Of a stretch of DNA of 32,590 bases, positions 25,823 to 32,590 are shown one piece after another. This DNA comes from Phascolarctobacterium sp. Its GTDB lineage: Bacteria; Bacillota; Negativicutes; Acidaminococcales; Acidaminococcaceae. Positions within the stretch are counted from its first letter, which is position 1. Each line of letters opens with the position of its first letter. The position numbers and the translations under genes were made by a program. Where the stretch lies: NCBI GenBank assembly GCA_020024105.1, contig JAHHUH010000020.1, positions 1 to 32,590 on the forward strand. Reading direction: 5' to 3'. The notes below the pieces were generated by a model, which saw only the letters and a program-made list of their open reading frames with translations, searched no databases and was not told the origin of the DNA.

Positions 25823-25855
25823 CTCATGCTTGTTTTTTATTTATCCTGACCTGCC

Positions 25856-26557
25856 CTAGCGACGCAGTCTAAAATTGATAGGCACGGTAATATAGCAGCT
25901 GACCTTCTGGCGCAGGGTATCCTTAGCCGGACTAAAGCGCCAGCCATACACTGCCTCCACAGCAGCCTCGTCCAGCTCAGTATTACCAGAGCTCTGTGCG
26001 ACATAGGCCTCGTCCACATAGCCCTTGGCATTAACCAGCATCCTTACCATAACCGTACCCTCGATGGAACGATTACGTGCGGAGGAGGGATAGCGGGGCT
26101 CTACCGTTTTCAGGGGGCGAGGTGGAGTAATGGGTACACCCTCTCCCTGGGCTACGCCGCTGCCGTCGCCCTGACCACCGCCACTGCCCTTGCCATCACC
26201 CTCACTGGAGCCGTCGCCGTCCCCCGGCTTGGCATCGGGGTTGGCATTGGGACTGGGCTGAGCGTCACTCTTCTGTACGGACCTCTGCACCGGCTTCTTT
26301 TTTAATACCGGCTTCTTTTTCTGGTCGATAATGTCTTCAGGATCTTCAATCTCAGGCTCTTCCTGCTGCTCATACTCCTCCTGCTCAACGACCTCCGGAC
26401 TGCCACCACCGCCACCAGTCAAGCTGACCTCCAGAATATGGGGCTGCTTGGTAACGAAGGTAACACCCAGAATACCAATGAACAGGCAGGCAAACAAATG
26501 GACTACAAAAGCTACAGCAAGACCTTTGCCAAAGCGTTTTTGTTCATCTTTATTCAT
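25856..26557 (-). CDS. tonB: Energy transducer TonB
   Basis: TonB spans from the inner membrane to outer-membrane receptors and passes on proton-motive energy from ExbB/ExbD. The 233 residues have one N-terminal membrane helix (about 12-35) whose VVHLF segment places a histidine as in TonB. An acidic then basic linker follows (EEYEQQEEPEIEDPED; KKKPVLKKKPVQ), with a Gly/Ser/Asp repeat-like stretch. The C-terminal TonB domain (about 150-233) contains TVEPRYPSSARNRSIEGTVM and AVEAVYGWRFSPAK. Its start overlaps the exbD stop (ATGA), so it is translationally coupled. This gene is the clearest sign of an outer membrane. No TonB-dependent receptor gene lies in the window. Confidence 0.95.
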   Translation of the reverse strand: MNKDEQKRFGKGLAVAFVVHLFACLFIGILGVTFVTKQPHILEVSLTGGGGGSPEVVEQEEYEQQEEPEIEDPEDIIDQKKKPVLKKKPVQRSVQKSDAQPSPNANPDAKPGDGDGSSEGDGKGSGGGQGDGSGVAQGEGVPITPPRPLKTVEPRYPSSARNRSIEGTVMVRMLVNAKGYVDEAYVAQSSGNTELDEAAVEAVYGWRFSPAKDTLRQKVSCYITVPINFRLRR

Positions 26558-26973
26558 TTGCTTTCACCTATCGTATCAGTAGCTAAGCCGAAGCGGGTCA
26601 CACCTGCACCCTTCAGCTTATCCATCAGTTCAATAACAGTTTTATAGTTGGCCTCGCCATCAGCACGAATGATGACGGAGAAGGAACTGTCCCGCTTGCT
26701 TTCCAGCACAGCATTCGCTACCAGCATCTCAACGCCAATGGGATCCTCGTCCAAAAAGATGGTACCATCCTTTTTAATGGTAACGTTAAAATTACTCTGA
26801 CTGACCACCTCGGAGTTCTTCGCCTGGGGCAGGCGGATGGGCACTGTTTTGATTTCCGTCATGTACATAGTACTGATAATAAAGAATACCAGCAGCAGGA
26901 AAATCATATCGATCATCGGGCTCAGCATCATCTGCGGCGTTTCCAGCTTTCTCGTACGTCTTCTGCTATGCAT
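26554..26973 (-). CDS. exbD: Biopolymer transport protein ExbD/TolR family
   Basis: ExbD forms the proton-channel complex with ExbB that powers TonB. The 139 residues have one N-terminal membrane helix (about 19-38) with the essential aspartate in LSPMIDMIFLLLVFF (Asp22). A periplasmic domain with FNVTIKKDGTIFLDE and IIRADGEANYKTVIELMDKL follows, as in ExbD/TolR. It lies 15 bases after exbB, and its last four bases overlap the start of tonB. The neighbouring TonB argues for ExbD rather than TolR. Confidence 0.94.
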   Translation of the reverse strand: MHSRRRTRKLETPQMMLSPMIDMIFLLLVFFIISTMYMTEIKTVPIRLPQAKNSEVVSQSNFNVTIKKDGTIFLDEDPIGVEMLVANAVLESKRDSSFSVIIRADGEANYKTVIELMDKLKGAGVTRFGLATDTIGESK

Positions 26974-26988
26974 GCATCACACCGCCCC

Positions 26989-27621
26989 TCATTTCTTTTC
27001 CTTAGTGTTCTTCGCCTGGATAATATCGGACAAGGTGCTGGAAACCTCATAAACGTTCAGGCTTTCAGTTTTAATCTTGCCGGTCAGGTAGGCATGGATG
27101 CACATACCCATAATGGCAATGCACAGGCCAAAAACAGTAGTAATCAAAGCTTCGCCAATACCTGCGGTAACGGCCATGGGGTTCTGTGCTCTCTCGTTCA
27201 AAGCGTTAAAGGAAGAAATCATACCGGTAATAGTACCCAGCAGGCCCAGCATGGGAGCCAAGCCAATGATAACGCTCAAATAGTTGATATGCTGCTCCAG
27301 CTCGTCAATAATACGATCCGCCTTAGCATAGACAATGGATTCCAGACGGGAGCCCATATCCTCCTCAATGGTCAGGATATCCTTAGCCATCTTAGCCACC
27401 TCACCGGGGCAGCCGGCTGCATATTCCTTGGCCTCATCAATTTTGAATTCGTTCATCATGGTACTAAACTTCAGGGCAAACTCCTCACCGGAAATAGCCT
27501 TCTTATAATACAAATAACGTTCCACACCAATGGCAATAGCGCCAAAGGAGCACAGGAGCAGAGGCCACATACAGGGACCACCCTTTACAAAATAATCAAA
27601 TGCTCCTAAAAAAATACCCAT
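26989..27621 (-). CDS. exbB: MotA/TolQ/ExbB proton channel family protein ExbB
   Basis: This is the pentameric inner-membrane channel subunit that works with ExbD. The 210 residues have three membrane helices (about 18-36, 113-138, 155-180), with the family motif APMLGLLGTITGMI in the second and TTVFGLCIAI in the third. A large cytoplasmic loop lies between the first two. AGAGGTG lies upstream of the ATG. It is the first gene of exbB-exbD-tonB and has its own promoter 61-89 bases upstream. No terminator separates it from cobC, so B12-riboswitch-controlled transcripts could also reach it. Confidence 0.94.
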   Translation of the reverse strand: MGIFLGAFDYFVKGGPCMWPLLLCSFGAIAIGVERYLYYKKAISGEEFALKFSTMMNEFKIDEAKEYAAGCPGEVAKMAKDILTIEEDMGSRLESIVYAKADRIIDELEQHINYLSVIIGLAPMLGLLGTITGMISSFNALNERAQNPMAVTAGIGEALITTVFGLCIAIMGMCIHAYLTGKIKTESLNVYEVSSTLSDIIQAKNTKEKK

Positions 27622-27681
27622 ACACCGACACCTCTTTCATAGTATTGCTACATAAAACTCCTTTATATAAAATCCTTGCAC

Positions 27682-27710
27682 ATTATACTACTGATAGGCA
27701 ATAAAATCAA
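27682..27710 (-). promoter_or_regulatory. Sigma-A promoter of exbB-exbD-tonB
   Basis: TTGATT (27710-27705), a 17-base spacer and TATAAT (27687-27682), in the gap between cobC and exbB. Confidence 0.7.
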
Positions 27711-27756
27711 GTTAGTTAAATTCGGTAAATAAGATTAGCTCTTGATTATCGGGAAA

Positions 27757-28365
27757 TTATCTTAAGAAATGATAATCATTTATCGTATCAATAATAAAAT
27801 TGCCATTCCATTCACTCAGACTGGTTACGGAAACATTATGGGAGCTGAGACGCCACATATTATCCAGAGGCATGCCCAGGATATGGCAGAGCTGGACGCG
27901 GATAATGCCGCCGTGGGAAATAATTGCCACCGTCTGACCCTCCTCCGTCTGCTCCAGAACCTGCTGCAATCCGGCTAAGGCACGTCGCTGTACCTCCAGG
28001 AAGCTTTCTCCCTGGGGCGGTTGCCAGGAGCCGGGCTTGGTAAAGAACAGCTCCATTTCCTTAGGCCAACGGCTTTGGATAGCATCAAAGGTCATTCCCT
28101 CCCACTGGCCGAAGCTGGCTTCGCGCAGGTCGTACATAGTACGGTAGGCCATATTCTTGCATGTAGCAATAGCTGCTGCGGTCATTTTCGCCCTGGTCAT
28201 GGTGCTGGAATAAATAGCATCCAGGTGGATTCCCTGAAAGTATTCTCCCAGCCTTGCCGCCTGGGCAATACCCCGCGCATCCAGAGGATAATCCATTGTC
28301 CCCTGAAAGCGCTTGCCATTATTAGCCGCCGTCTGACCATGACGAACAAGATAGATTTTTTTCAT
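27757..28365 (-). CDS. cobC: Histidine phosphatase, probably alpha-ribazole-5'-phosphate phosphatase CobC
   Basis: This is a branch-1 histidine phosphatase. In the cobamide pathway CobC removes phosphate from the alpha-ribazole phosphate made by CobT, or from cobamide 5'-phosphate. The 202 residues hold the phosphate-binding LVRHGQTAANNG (catalytic His9), the proton-donor Glu82 in REASFGQWEG, and the second histidine in IISHGG (His151). The sequence alone could be another phosphoglycerate-mutase-like enzyme. Its place as the last gene of the B12-riboswitch operon, four bases after a CobT-like gene, makes CobC the best call. A Fur-box-like palindrome overlaps its last codons. Confidence 0.85.
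   Translation of the reverse strand: MKKIYLVRHGQTAANNGKRFQGTMDYPLDARGIAQAARLGEYFQGIHLDAIYSSTMTRAKMTAAAIATCKNMAYRTMYDLREASFGQWEGMTFDAIQSRWPKEMELFFTKPGSWQPPQGESFLEVQRRALAGLQQVLEQTEEGQTVAIISHGGIIRVQLCHILGMPLDNMWRLSSHNVSVTSLSEWNGNFIIDTINDYHFLR
27767..27781. promoter_or_regulatory. Fur-box-like palindrome upstream of exbB (candidate)
   Basis: A perfect 7-1-7 inverted repeat, AAATGAT-A-ATCATTT, matches the core of the Fur consensus (about 13 of 19 positions by eye). It overlaps the last cobC codons (Asn-Asp-Tyr-His-Phe) and lies 57 bases upstream of the exbB -35 element. That is far for a repressor site, so it may be chance. Confidence 0.28.
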
Positions 28366-28368
28366 AGC

Positions 28369-29169
28369 TTATTTTTCCTTTCCGTCCTTCACCTGCTCGT
28401 GATGGGAAAATTCCTTAACCTCCTCATGCACACCGGCCTCGGCAAAGGTTTCCATTTCCAGATAAGCACGAATACCGGCATTGAACAGAGTAAAGGCTAC
28501 GGCAGCGCCCTCGCCTGCCCCATCGGCAATATTCAGACGCAGGGGTGCAGAAAGCCCCAGCGCCGCTACGGCCTCCTCCGCACCGGGCTCGTCGGATACA
28601 TGACCGGCAAAGACATAGCTCTTAACCAAGGGAGCCAGCTCTGCAGCCTTAGCCGCCGCCCGGCAGGTAGCCAAACCGTCCAGCATTACGGGAACCTTCA
28701 GTGCTGCCGCCTGCAGGATGCCGCCGGCCATAGCGGCCAGCACCAGCTCATTATCCGCAGCTGCCAGGCAGCCGAAGCCCAACAGGCCCAGCTTTTCTTC
28801 TTTAATATATTCTGACACCAGCATCGCACCCTCGGCCATGGCCTCCTCCTCAGTCAGTGCCATTACCTGGAGGGGAATGGTCTTAGCCTCGGTCAGTGCC
28901 GCCAGAATATTTACCGGATACTCACCCTGGAGCAGCTTGGTAGTTTCCTTAGTCTGCTCCGATGCAGCCCAAACCAGCAGGTCCCGCTTAGGATAGGTCA
29001 GCTCACTTTTCAAGTGCTTACCGATAATACCTGCATAGCGGGTAATCATCTCCTCCAGCTTAGCCAGGGAGCCCAGGGGTTTAATCAGATCATCATATCT
29101 TTTTTGCGCTAAAGCTCGACATTCTTCATCAATGGGAGTAATTTGCGCCAGGATTTCTTCTAAATGCAT
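28369..29169 (-). CDS. Shortened CobT-like phosphoribosyltransferase paralogue (possible ArsAB-type partner)
   Basis: This 266-residue protein aligns by eye with the two ends of CobT, the enzyme that attaches ribose phosphate to the lower-ligand base. The N-terminus RYDDLIKPLGSLAKLEEMI matches the CobT opening. The C-terminal half has KVPVMLDGLATCRAA, AGHVSDEPGAEEAVAALGL and ADGAGEGAAVAFTLFNAG, keeping a GEG glutamate (Glu220) at the position of the catalytic motif. The middle lacks the CobT motifs GDHG, VTLQM and GNTT. It is in one operon with a full CobT, so a hetero-oligomer like ArsA/ArsB of Sporomusa is possible. A lone regulatory or altered-specificity enzyme is the alternative. AAAGGAG lies upstream of the ATG. 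Confidence 0.8.
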   Translation of the reverse strand: MHLEEILAQITPIDEECRALAQKRYDDLIKPLGSLAKLEEMITRYAGIIGKHLKSELTYPKRDLLVWAASEQTKETTKLLQGEYPVNILAALTEAKTIPLQVMALTEEEAMAEGAMLVSEYIKEEKLGLLGFGCLAAADNELVLAAMAGGILQAAALKVPVMLDGLATCRAAAKAAELAPLVKSYVFAGHVSDEPGAEEAVAALGLSAPLRLNIADGAGEGAAVAFTLFNAGIRAYLEMETFAEAGVHEEVKEFSHHEQVKDGKEK

Positions 29170-29190
29170 TTTCTTCTCCTTTACGCCCTT

Positions 29191-29925
29191 TTAGAGCATA
29201 TAAACAGCTAAAACCATAAAAACGACATGTCCACATTCAGTAAGGCAGCCATAGGTATCACCGGTCAGACCGCCCAGCTGGCTGCTAAGGAAGTGGGCAA
29301 TGCCCAGGCAGATGACAAAGGTAGCTGCCGCTACATACAGGTAGGGCAGCCCCAGATAGGCCAGCATGGCCAGACACAGGCCAAAGGCGATGTACAGATA
29401 GCTGGGCTTGGCATACTGCTTGAACATGATACCGATGCCGGTTTTACGGGGATATTTAAAATTAATAATATAATTGACCATAAAGGTACGGGTGGAAATA
29501 TACATGGCCAGCAGGGCCCAGCTCAGCTTGACAGGGTCCATGGAGACATAGGCTGCCACCTTCAGCAGCACCAAGCAGACCACGCCGATGGCGGCATTGG
29601 CACCCACATTACTGTCCTTCATGATTTCCAGCATCCTAGCCCGGTCACGAGCAGAAAAGACACCATCACAGGTGTCCATATAACCGTCATACATCAGGCC
29701 GCCGATAATCAGGAGCTCCGCCAAAATTAACAGCACGCCACGTAAAAAGAGGGGCGTATCCAGATAGGCCAGACCATAGTTCACCCCACCTACGAAGAAA
29801 CCAATCAGCAGACCGATAATGGGGAAATAAGGTACACTCCGAGAAAAATCATCATCATGCCATTCCGTACGTCTGGTAAAACGAATCCTCGTCAAAAATT
29901 CCAGACAGGTTATCAAATTATACAT
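29191..29925 (-). CDS. cobS: Adenosylcobinamide-GDP ribazoletransferase (cobalamin synthase) CobS
   Basis: CobS is an integral-membrane enzyme joining adenosylcobinamide-GDP to the alpha-riboside of the lower ligand, completing the nucleotide loop. The 244 residues show the opening LEFLTRIRF, PYFPIIGLLIGFF, and the conserved metal-binding motif GGLMYDGYMDTCDGVFSARD, followed by MLEIMKDSNVGANAAIG. About six membrane segments are visible. AGGTGAG lies upstream of the ATG, five bases after the stop codon of the full-length cobT. Its place between the two CobT-type genes fits one pathway unit. Confidence 0.95.
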   Translation of the reverse strand: MYNLITCLEFLTRIRFTRRTEWHDDDFSRSVPYFPIIGLLIGFFVGGVNYGLAYLDTPLFLRGVLLILAELLIIGGLMYDGYMDTCDGVFSARDRARMLEIMKDSNVGANAAIGVVCLVLLKVAAYVSMDPVKLSWALLAMYISTRTFMVNYIINFKYPRKTGIGIMFKQYAKPSYLYIAFGLCLAMLAYLGLPYLYVAAATFVICLGIAHFLSSQLGGLTGDTYGCLTECGHVVFMVLAVYML

Positions 29926-29929
29926 CCAC

Positions 29930-30937
29930 TCACCTGCTTAATTTATTATACACATCAATAGCTCCCTGCAAGACTACGACGGCCAGGTTGGCACCCGTGC
30001 CCTCGCCCAGGCGCATGCCTGCATCTACAATAGGAGTCAGCTGGAGGATTTCCAGCATTTTCTTATGGGAAATTTCCGCACTCAGATGAGAGCAGAGCAT
30101 GTACTTGGCGCAGTCCGGATAGAGACCATAGGCCAATAGGGCTGCTGCCGTCGCATTAACGCCGTCCACCATGGTGGGTACGTGGCGACGGGCACCCTGG
30201 ATGATGACACCGGCCAGACCGGCATGGTCATAGCCGCCCACCTTGCAGAGAATATCCATGGCATCGCCCAGCTTAGGCTGGTTCTTCGCCAGGCCGTCAG
30301 CTACCACCTGACGCTTAATGCGCATGCGCTCGTCATTAATACCGGTACCACGGCCGACGGTCAGTTCGGGAGAAAGACCGGTATAGGCAGAAACAATGGC
30401 TGCGGTGGAGGTAGTGTTGCCAATACCCATTTCCGCAGTGGTCAGCATATTATAGCCCTTGTCAATAACATAATCAGCCATATCCATGCCCACCTTCAGA
30501 GCCTGCTCCGCCTGCTCCCTGGTCATTGCAGGACCCTGGGTAAAGTCCTCCGTACCCCAGGCCACCTTCTTCTGGAAAACGGACTTCAGCTCGCTCAAAT
30601 CAAAATTAGTGCCTGCATCTACTACAAAAACGTCGCTGCCTGCATGGCGGGCCATAACATTGGCACCTGCAGTTTCGCGCATATAGCCGTTAATCATCTG
30701 CAGCGTAACCTCTTGGGGGTAAACACTGACACCGTATTGGGCAATACCATGGTCACCACACATGAGCATCATGGCATTTTTAATCTTCTTGGGCAGGGGC
30801 TTAGCAGTCATAGCCGCATAGCTGACTACCATTTCCTCCAGCTTGCCCAGATAGCCGGGCTTGTCAATCTTAGCCCAGCCTGCTTTAATTTCTTCTGCGC
30901 ACTCCATATCCAGCGCGGGGATAATAATTTCTTCCAT
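29930..30937 (-). CDS. cobT: Nicotinate-nucleotide-base phosphoribosyltransferase CobT (full length)
   Basis: CobT transfers ribose phosphate from nicotinate mononucleotide to a lower-ligand base such as 5,6-dimethylbenzimidazole, giving alpha-ribazole phosphate. The 335 residues keep the standard motifs: KPGYLGKLEEMV, MCGDHGIAQYGVSVYPQEVT, DAGTNFDL, AEMGIGNTTSTAA (with the conserved Glu near residue 169), SHLSAEISH, and GMRLGEGTGA with the catalytic glutamate near residue 312. I start at 30937, with GAGG seven bases upstream and directly after the cobU stop. The in-frame ATG at 30967 would overlap cobU. The base actually used cannot be read from the sequence; with a CobT-like partner in the operon, phenolic bases are possible. 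Confidence 0.94.
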   Translation of the reverse strand: MEEIIIPALDMECAEEIKAGWAKIDKPGYLGKLEEMVVSYAAMTAKPLPKKIKNAMMLMCGDHGIAQYGVSVYPQEVTLQMINGYMRETAGANVMARHAGSDVFVVDAGTNFDLSELKSVFQKKVAWGTEDFTQGPAMTREQAEQALKVGMDMADYVIDKGYNMLTTAEMGIGNTTSTAAIVSAYTGLSPELTVGRGTGINDERMRIKRQVVADGLAKNQPKLGDAMDILCKVGGYDHAGLAGVIIQGARRHVPTMVDGVNATAAALLAYGLYPDCAKYMLCSHLSAEISHKKMLEILQLTPIVDAGMRLGEGTGANLAVVVLQGAIDVYNKLSR

Positions 30938-30938
30938 G

Positions 30939-31517
30939 TTAGTCCTCTTCGTCAAAACGATATGCAATCTTTTTTAAATCAAAGGCTTGTCCGGCCACGC
31001 AATAGAAAACCTGGTCCGCATTCTGGGCCACATATTGGTTCACCCAGCCGGACAGGTCCCGATATTCACGGGCCATAACATTATCCGGTACAATACCGGA
31101 GCCCACCTCGTTAGTTACAAAACAAACAGTCTTACCACAGGCCTTAGCTGCGGCTACAACCTTCTTAATTTCACCGAGCACAAACTCCACGCGCTCGTCA
31201 AAGCTACCTTCGACAGCAGTTTTACCATACATCTGGTTAGTCATATACATGGTGAGACAATCAAAAAGGACGGCTCCGGTTTCCTCGCTAAGCTGGGTAA
31301 AAACCTCCTCTGCATGATAGGGGGCCTCATGGTTCACCCATTTACCATTATTGCGGCGTTCCCGGTGCAGCTTCACCCGCTCCGCCATTTCCTCATCTAA
31401 AATCTCTGCAGTCGCAATGTAATCACATTTGGGAGAATGATGTAATACAAAGCACTCAGCAAAATTACTTTTGCCACTGCGTGCACCACCAGTTACTAAA
31501 ACCAGCTTCTTCTTCAC
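30939..31517 (-). CDS. cobU: Bifunctional adenosylcobinamide kinase/guanylyltransferase CobU
   Basis: CobU phosphorylates adenosylcobinamide and then transfers GMP to give adenosylcobinamide-GDP, the CobS substrate. The 192 residues carry the P-loop VTGGARSGKS near the N-terminus. The guanylylation region follows (YIATAEILDEEMAERVKLHR, then W), with the His that becomes guanylylated, then LFDCLTMYMTNQM and FVTNEVGSGIVP. The start is GTG at 31517, with GGGAGGC about six bases upstream; an upstream ATG in frame would lie inside the riboswitch terminator. It is the first gene under the cobalamin riboswitch. Confidence 0.95.
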   Translation of the reverse strand: MKKKLVLVTGGARSGKSNFAECFVLHHSPKCDYIATAEILDEEMAERVKLHRERRNNGKWVNHEAPYHAEEVFTQLSEETGAVLFDCLTMYMTNQMYGKTAVEGSFDERVEFVLGEIKKVVAAAKACGKTVCFVTNEVGSGIVPDNVMAREYRDLSGWVNQYVAQNADQVFYCVAGQAFDLKKIAYRFDEED

Positions 31518-31536
31518 AAAAATGCCTCCCTTCAAT

Positions 31537-31568
31537 AAAAAAATCCCCCCACCTAGGCGTGAGAGGAT
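31537..31568 (-). terminator. Expression-platform terminator of the cobalamin riboswitch
   Basis: On the minus strand ATCCTCTCAC pairs over 10 bp (two G-T pairs) with GTGGGGGGAT around a 6-base loop, followed by seven T residues. It ends about 20 bases before the cobU start, so B12 binding is expected to stop transcription. Confidence 0.88.
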
Positions 31569-31604
31569 ATAGTAATTGCGTATACGAAAACCCACCTATC
31601 CCCC

Positions 31605-31775
31605 GTAGGCACCTGGCTTCGTGACAGGCAGGTCTCCTGGCTTAGCTTCCTCACCCCTCGCGCCTTCCCGGTTTTTACCAGTGACATTTTGCGGGGGCTC
31701 CACTTACAGTAGCGGGACTGCTTCGGATTCACACCGAATTCCCTTTTCATATCGCAATGGATACACCTATCAATA
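31605..31775 (-). ncRNA. Cobalamin (B12) riboswitch
   Basis: The minus strand carries the class signatures in order: GGGAATTCGGTGTGAATCCG, GCAGTCCCGCTACTGTAAG, TGTCACTGG, CCGGGAAGGCG and the B12 box AAGCCAGGAGACCTGCC (31643-31627). It precedes a terminator and the cobU-cobT-cobS-cobT2-cobC operon, so the cell lowers nucleotide-loop assembly when cobalamin is plentiful. Confidence 0.96.
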
Positions 31776-31837
31776 ATTTCCAAATTTACATATTCTACAT
31801 AGCTGGGAAAAATCCTGCTTAAAAACAATAAATTTCT

Positions 31838-31873
31838 CAAAAAAACAAAAAGACCTGTGCCGAAGCACAGGTC
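31838..31873 (-). terminator. Terminator after tsf
   Basis: A perfect 9-bp stem GACCTGTGC / GCACAGGTC closes a TTCG tetraloop and is followed on the minus strand by TTTTTGTTTTTTT. Confidence 0.93.
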
Positions 31874-31895
31874 CTCTTTATCCCGCAGGATATAA

Positions 31896-32590
31896 TTATT
31901 TAATTTGAGACATAACTTCTGCAGCGAAGTCTTCTTGTTTCTTTTCAATGCCTTCGCCCAATTGGAAGCGTGCAAATTTCAATACTTCAGCATTGTTAGC
32001 AGCTAACAATTTAGTGATGGTCTGGTCAGGATCTTTAACGAATTCCTGGTCAACCAGGCAGATTTCTTTGTAGAATTTTTGGATACGGCCGATAACCATT
32101 TTTTCAATGATTTTTTCGGGTTTGCCTTCGTTACGAGCTTGTTCGCAGAGAACTTCTTTTTCATGCTCCAATTCAGCAGCCGGAACTTCGTTACGATTCA
32201 GGTAGTTGGGGTTAGCAGCTGCAACGTGCATAGCCAGGTCCTTACCCAATTCAGCGTTGCCGCCCTTGAGCTCAACCAGAACGCCGATTTTGCCGCCACC
32301 ATGGATGTAAGCAGCAATCAGGCCGTCTTCAACTTCATAACGAGCGAAACGACGCAAGGAAATGTTTTCGCCAATTTTAGCGATGCTAGCAGTTACCAAT
32401 TCAGCAACGGTTTGTTCGTCGTTGATTTTGGATGCCATCAAAGCGTCCATGTCTGCGGGGTTAACGGTTGCAATATGTTTAGCGATGCTTTCAACGATAG
32501 TAACAAAGCCTTCGGTTTTAGCAACAAAGTCGGTTTCGCAGTTTACTTCTACGATAACGCCAACCTTAGCGTCTTCGGAAACATAGGAAC
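31896..32590 (-). CDS. tsf: Translation elongation factor Ts (5' end outside the window)
   Basis: EF-Ts is the nucleotide exchange factor that recharges EF-Tu with GTP. The frame is open to the window edge, giving 231 residues without a start codon. The visible part begins in the core with SEDAKVGVIVEVNCETDFVA, a strong family motif, and continues with GKIGVLVELKGGNAE, DLAMHVAAANPNYLNRNEVP and the C-terminal module LVDQEFVKDPDQTITKLL. The ATG at 32450 is internal. The N-terminal UBA-like domain is off the window, where rpsB is usually the next gene. It ends at its own strong terminator. Confidence 0.97.
   Translation of the reverse strand, partial: SYVSEDAKVGVIVEVNCETDFVAKTEGFVTIVESIAKHIATVNPADMDALMASKINDEQTVAELVTASIAKIGENISLRRFARYEVEDGLIAAYIHGGGKIGVLVELKGGNAELGKDLAMHVAAANPNYLNRNEVPAAELEHEKEVLCEQARNEGKPEKIIEKMVIGRIQKFYKEICLVDQEFVKDPDQTITKLLAANNAEVLKFARFQLGEGIEKKQEDFAAEVMSQIK

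Noticed and set aside
26100..26260. Gly/Ser/Asp/Gln-rich repetitive coding stretch in tonB
   Set aside because: It is the low-complexity periplasmic linker expected in TonB, not a separate repeat element or CRISPR.
30182..31078. Plus-strand 298-codon open frame antisense to cobT and cobU
   Set aside because: Antisense to two genes with complete motif sets; no ribosome binding site and no family signal.
31553..31975. 140-codon minus-strand open frame overlapping the 3' end of tsf
   Set aside because: It runs through the tsf terminator, the cobalamin riboswitch and its terminator; no family resemblance and no ribosome binding site. The RNA element explains the sequence.

Overview
The window reads as a chromosomal segment of a diderm Firmicute, most likely class Negativicutes (an Acidaminococcus/Phascolarctobacterium-type genome is my inference). 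The gene set is Firmicutes-like: RNase J, SepF, a glycine riboswitch upstream of an AGCS symporter, strong AGGAGG ribosome binding sites and frequent TTG/GTG starts. It also carries an ExbB-ExbD-TonB system, which only makes sense with an outer membrane. Every gene I can support lies on the minus strand, so transcription runs from high to low coordinates. I see no insertion sequence, CRISPR array, tRNA or rRNA.

Layout in the direction of transcription (right to left). At 32590-31896 is the 3' part of tsf (EF-Ts), closed by a UUCG-loop terminator. A cobalamin riboswitch with its own terminator (about 31775-31537) controls cobU, cobT, cobS, a second shortened CobT-like gene and cobC (31517-27757). 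This is the nucleotide-loop assembly branch of cobamide synthesis. A promoter then leads into exbB-exbD-tonB (27621-25856), followed by a perfect 13-bp terminator. At 25648-25620 a good sigma-A promoter starts a tightly packed ten-gene run: rnj (RNase J), ftsK/spoIIIE, rodZ-like, ygiQ-type radical SAM, a solute-binding lipoprotein, rimO, pncC (CinA C-terminal type), a DEAD-box RNA helicase, hflX and a methionine gamma-lyase-family PLP enzyme. It ends at a terminator at 11033-10993.

Further left are smaller units. They are a DUF2939-like membrane protein plus a lipoprotein (10809-9429), an unrecognised 546-residue coiled-coil/winged-helix-like protein (9283-7643), a short RecQ helicase (7576-6326), a beta-CASP metallo-beta-lactamase ribonuclease (6214-4607), typA/bipA (4441-2615) and sepF (2527-2186). 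Last comes a tandem glycine riboswitch controlling an AGCS sodium:amino-acid symporter (1741-395). The leftmost 340 bases are much more AT-rich and hold a 5'-truncated protein-coding remnant.

The points I find most worth a second look are: an HflX GTPase fused to an N-terminal domain with a complete JAMM/RadC-like metal motif; two unequal CobT paralogues in one B12-riboswitch operon, resembling the ArsAB arrangement used for phenolic cobamides; a consensus typA promoter lying upstream of an intrinsic terminator, suggesting attenuation; the large protein of unknown function; and the AT-rich remnant at the left edge.
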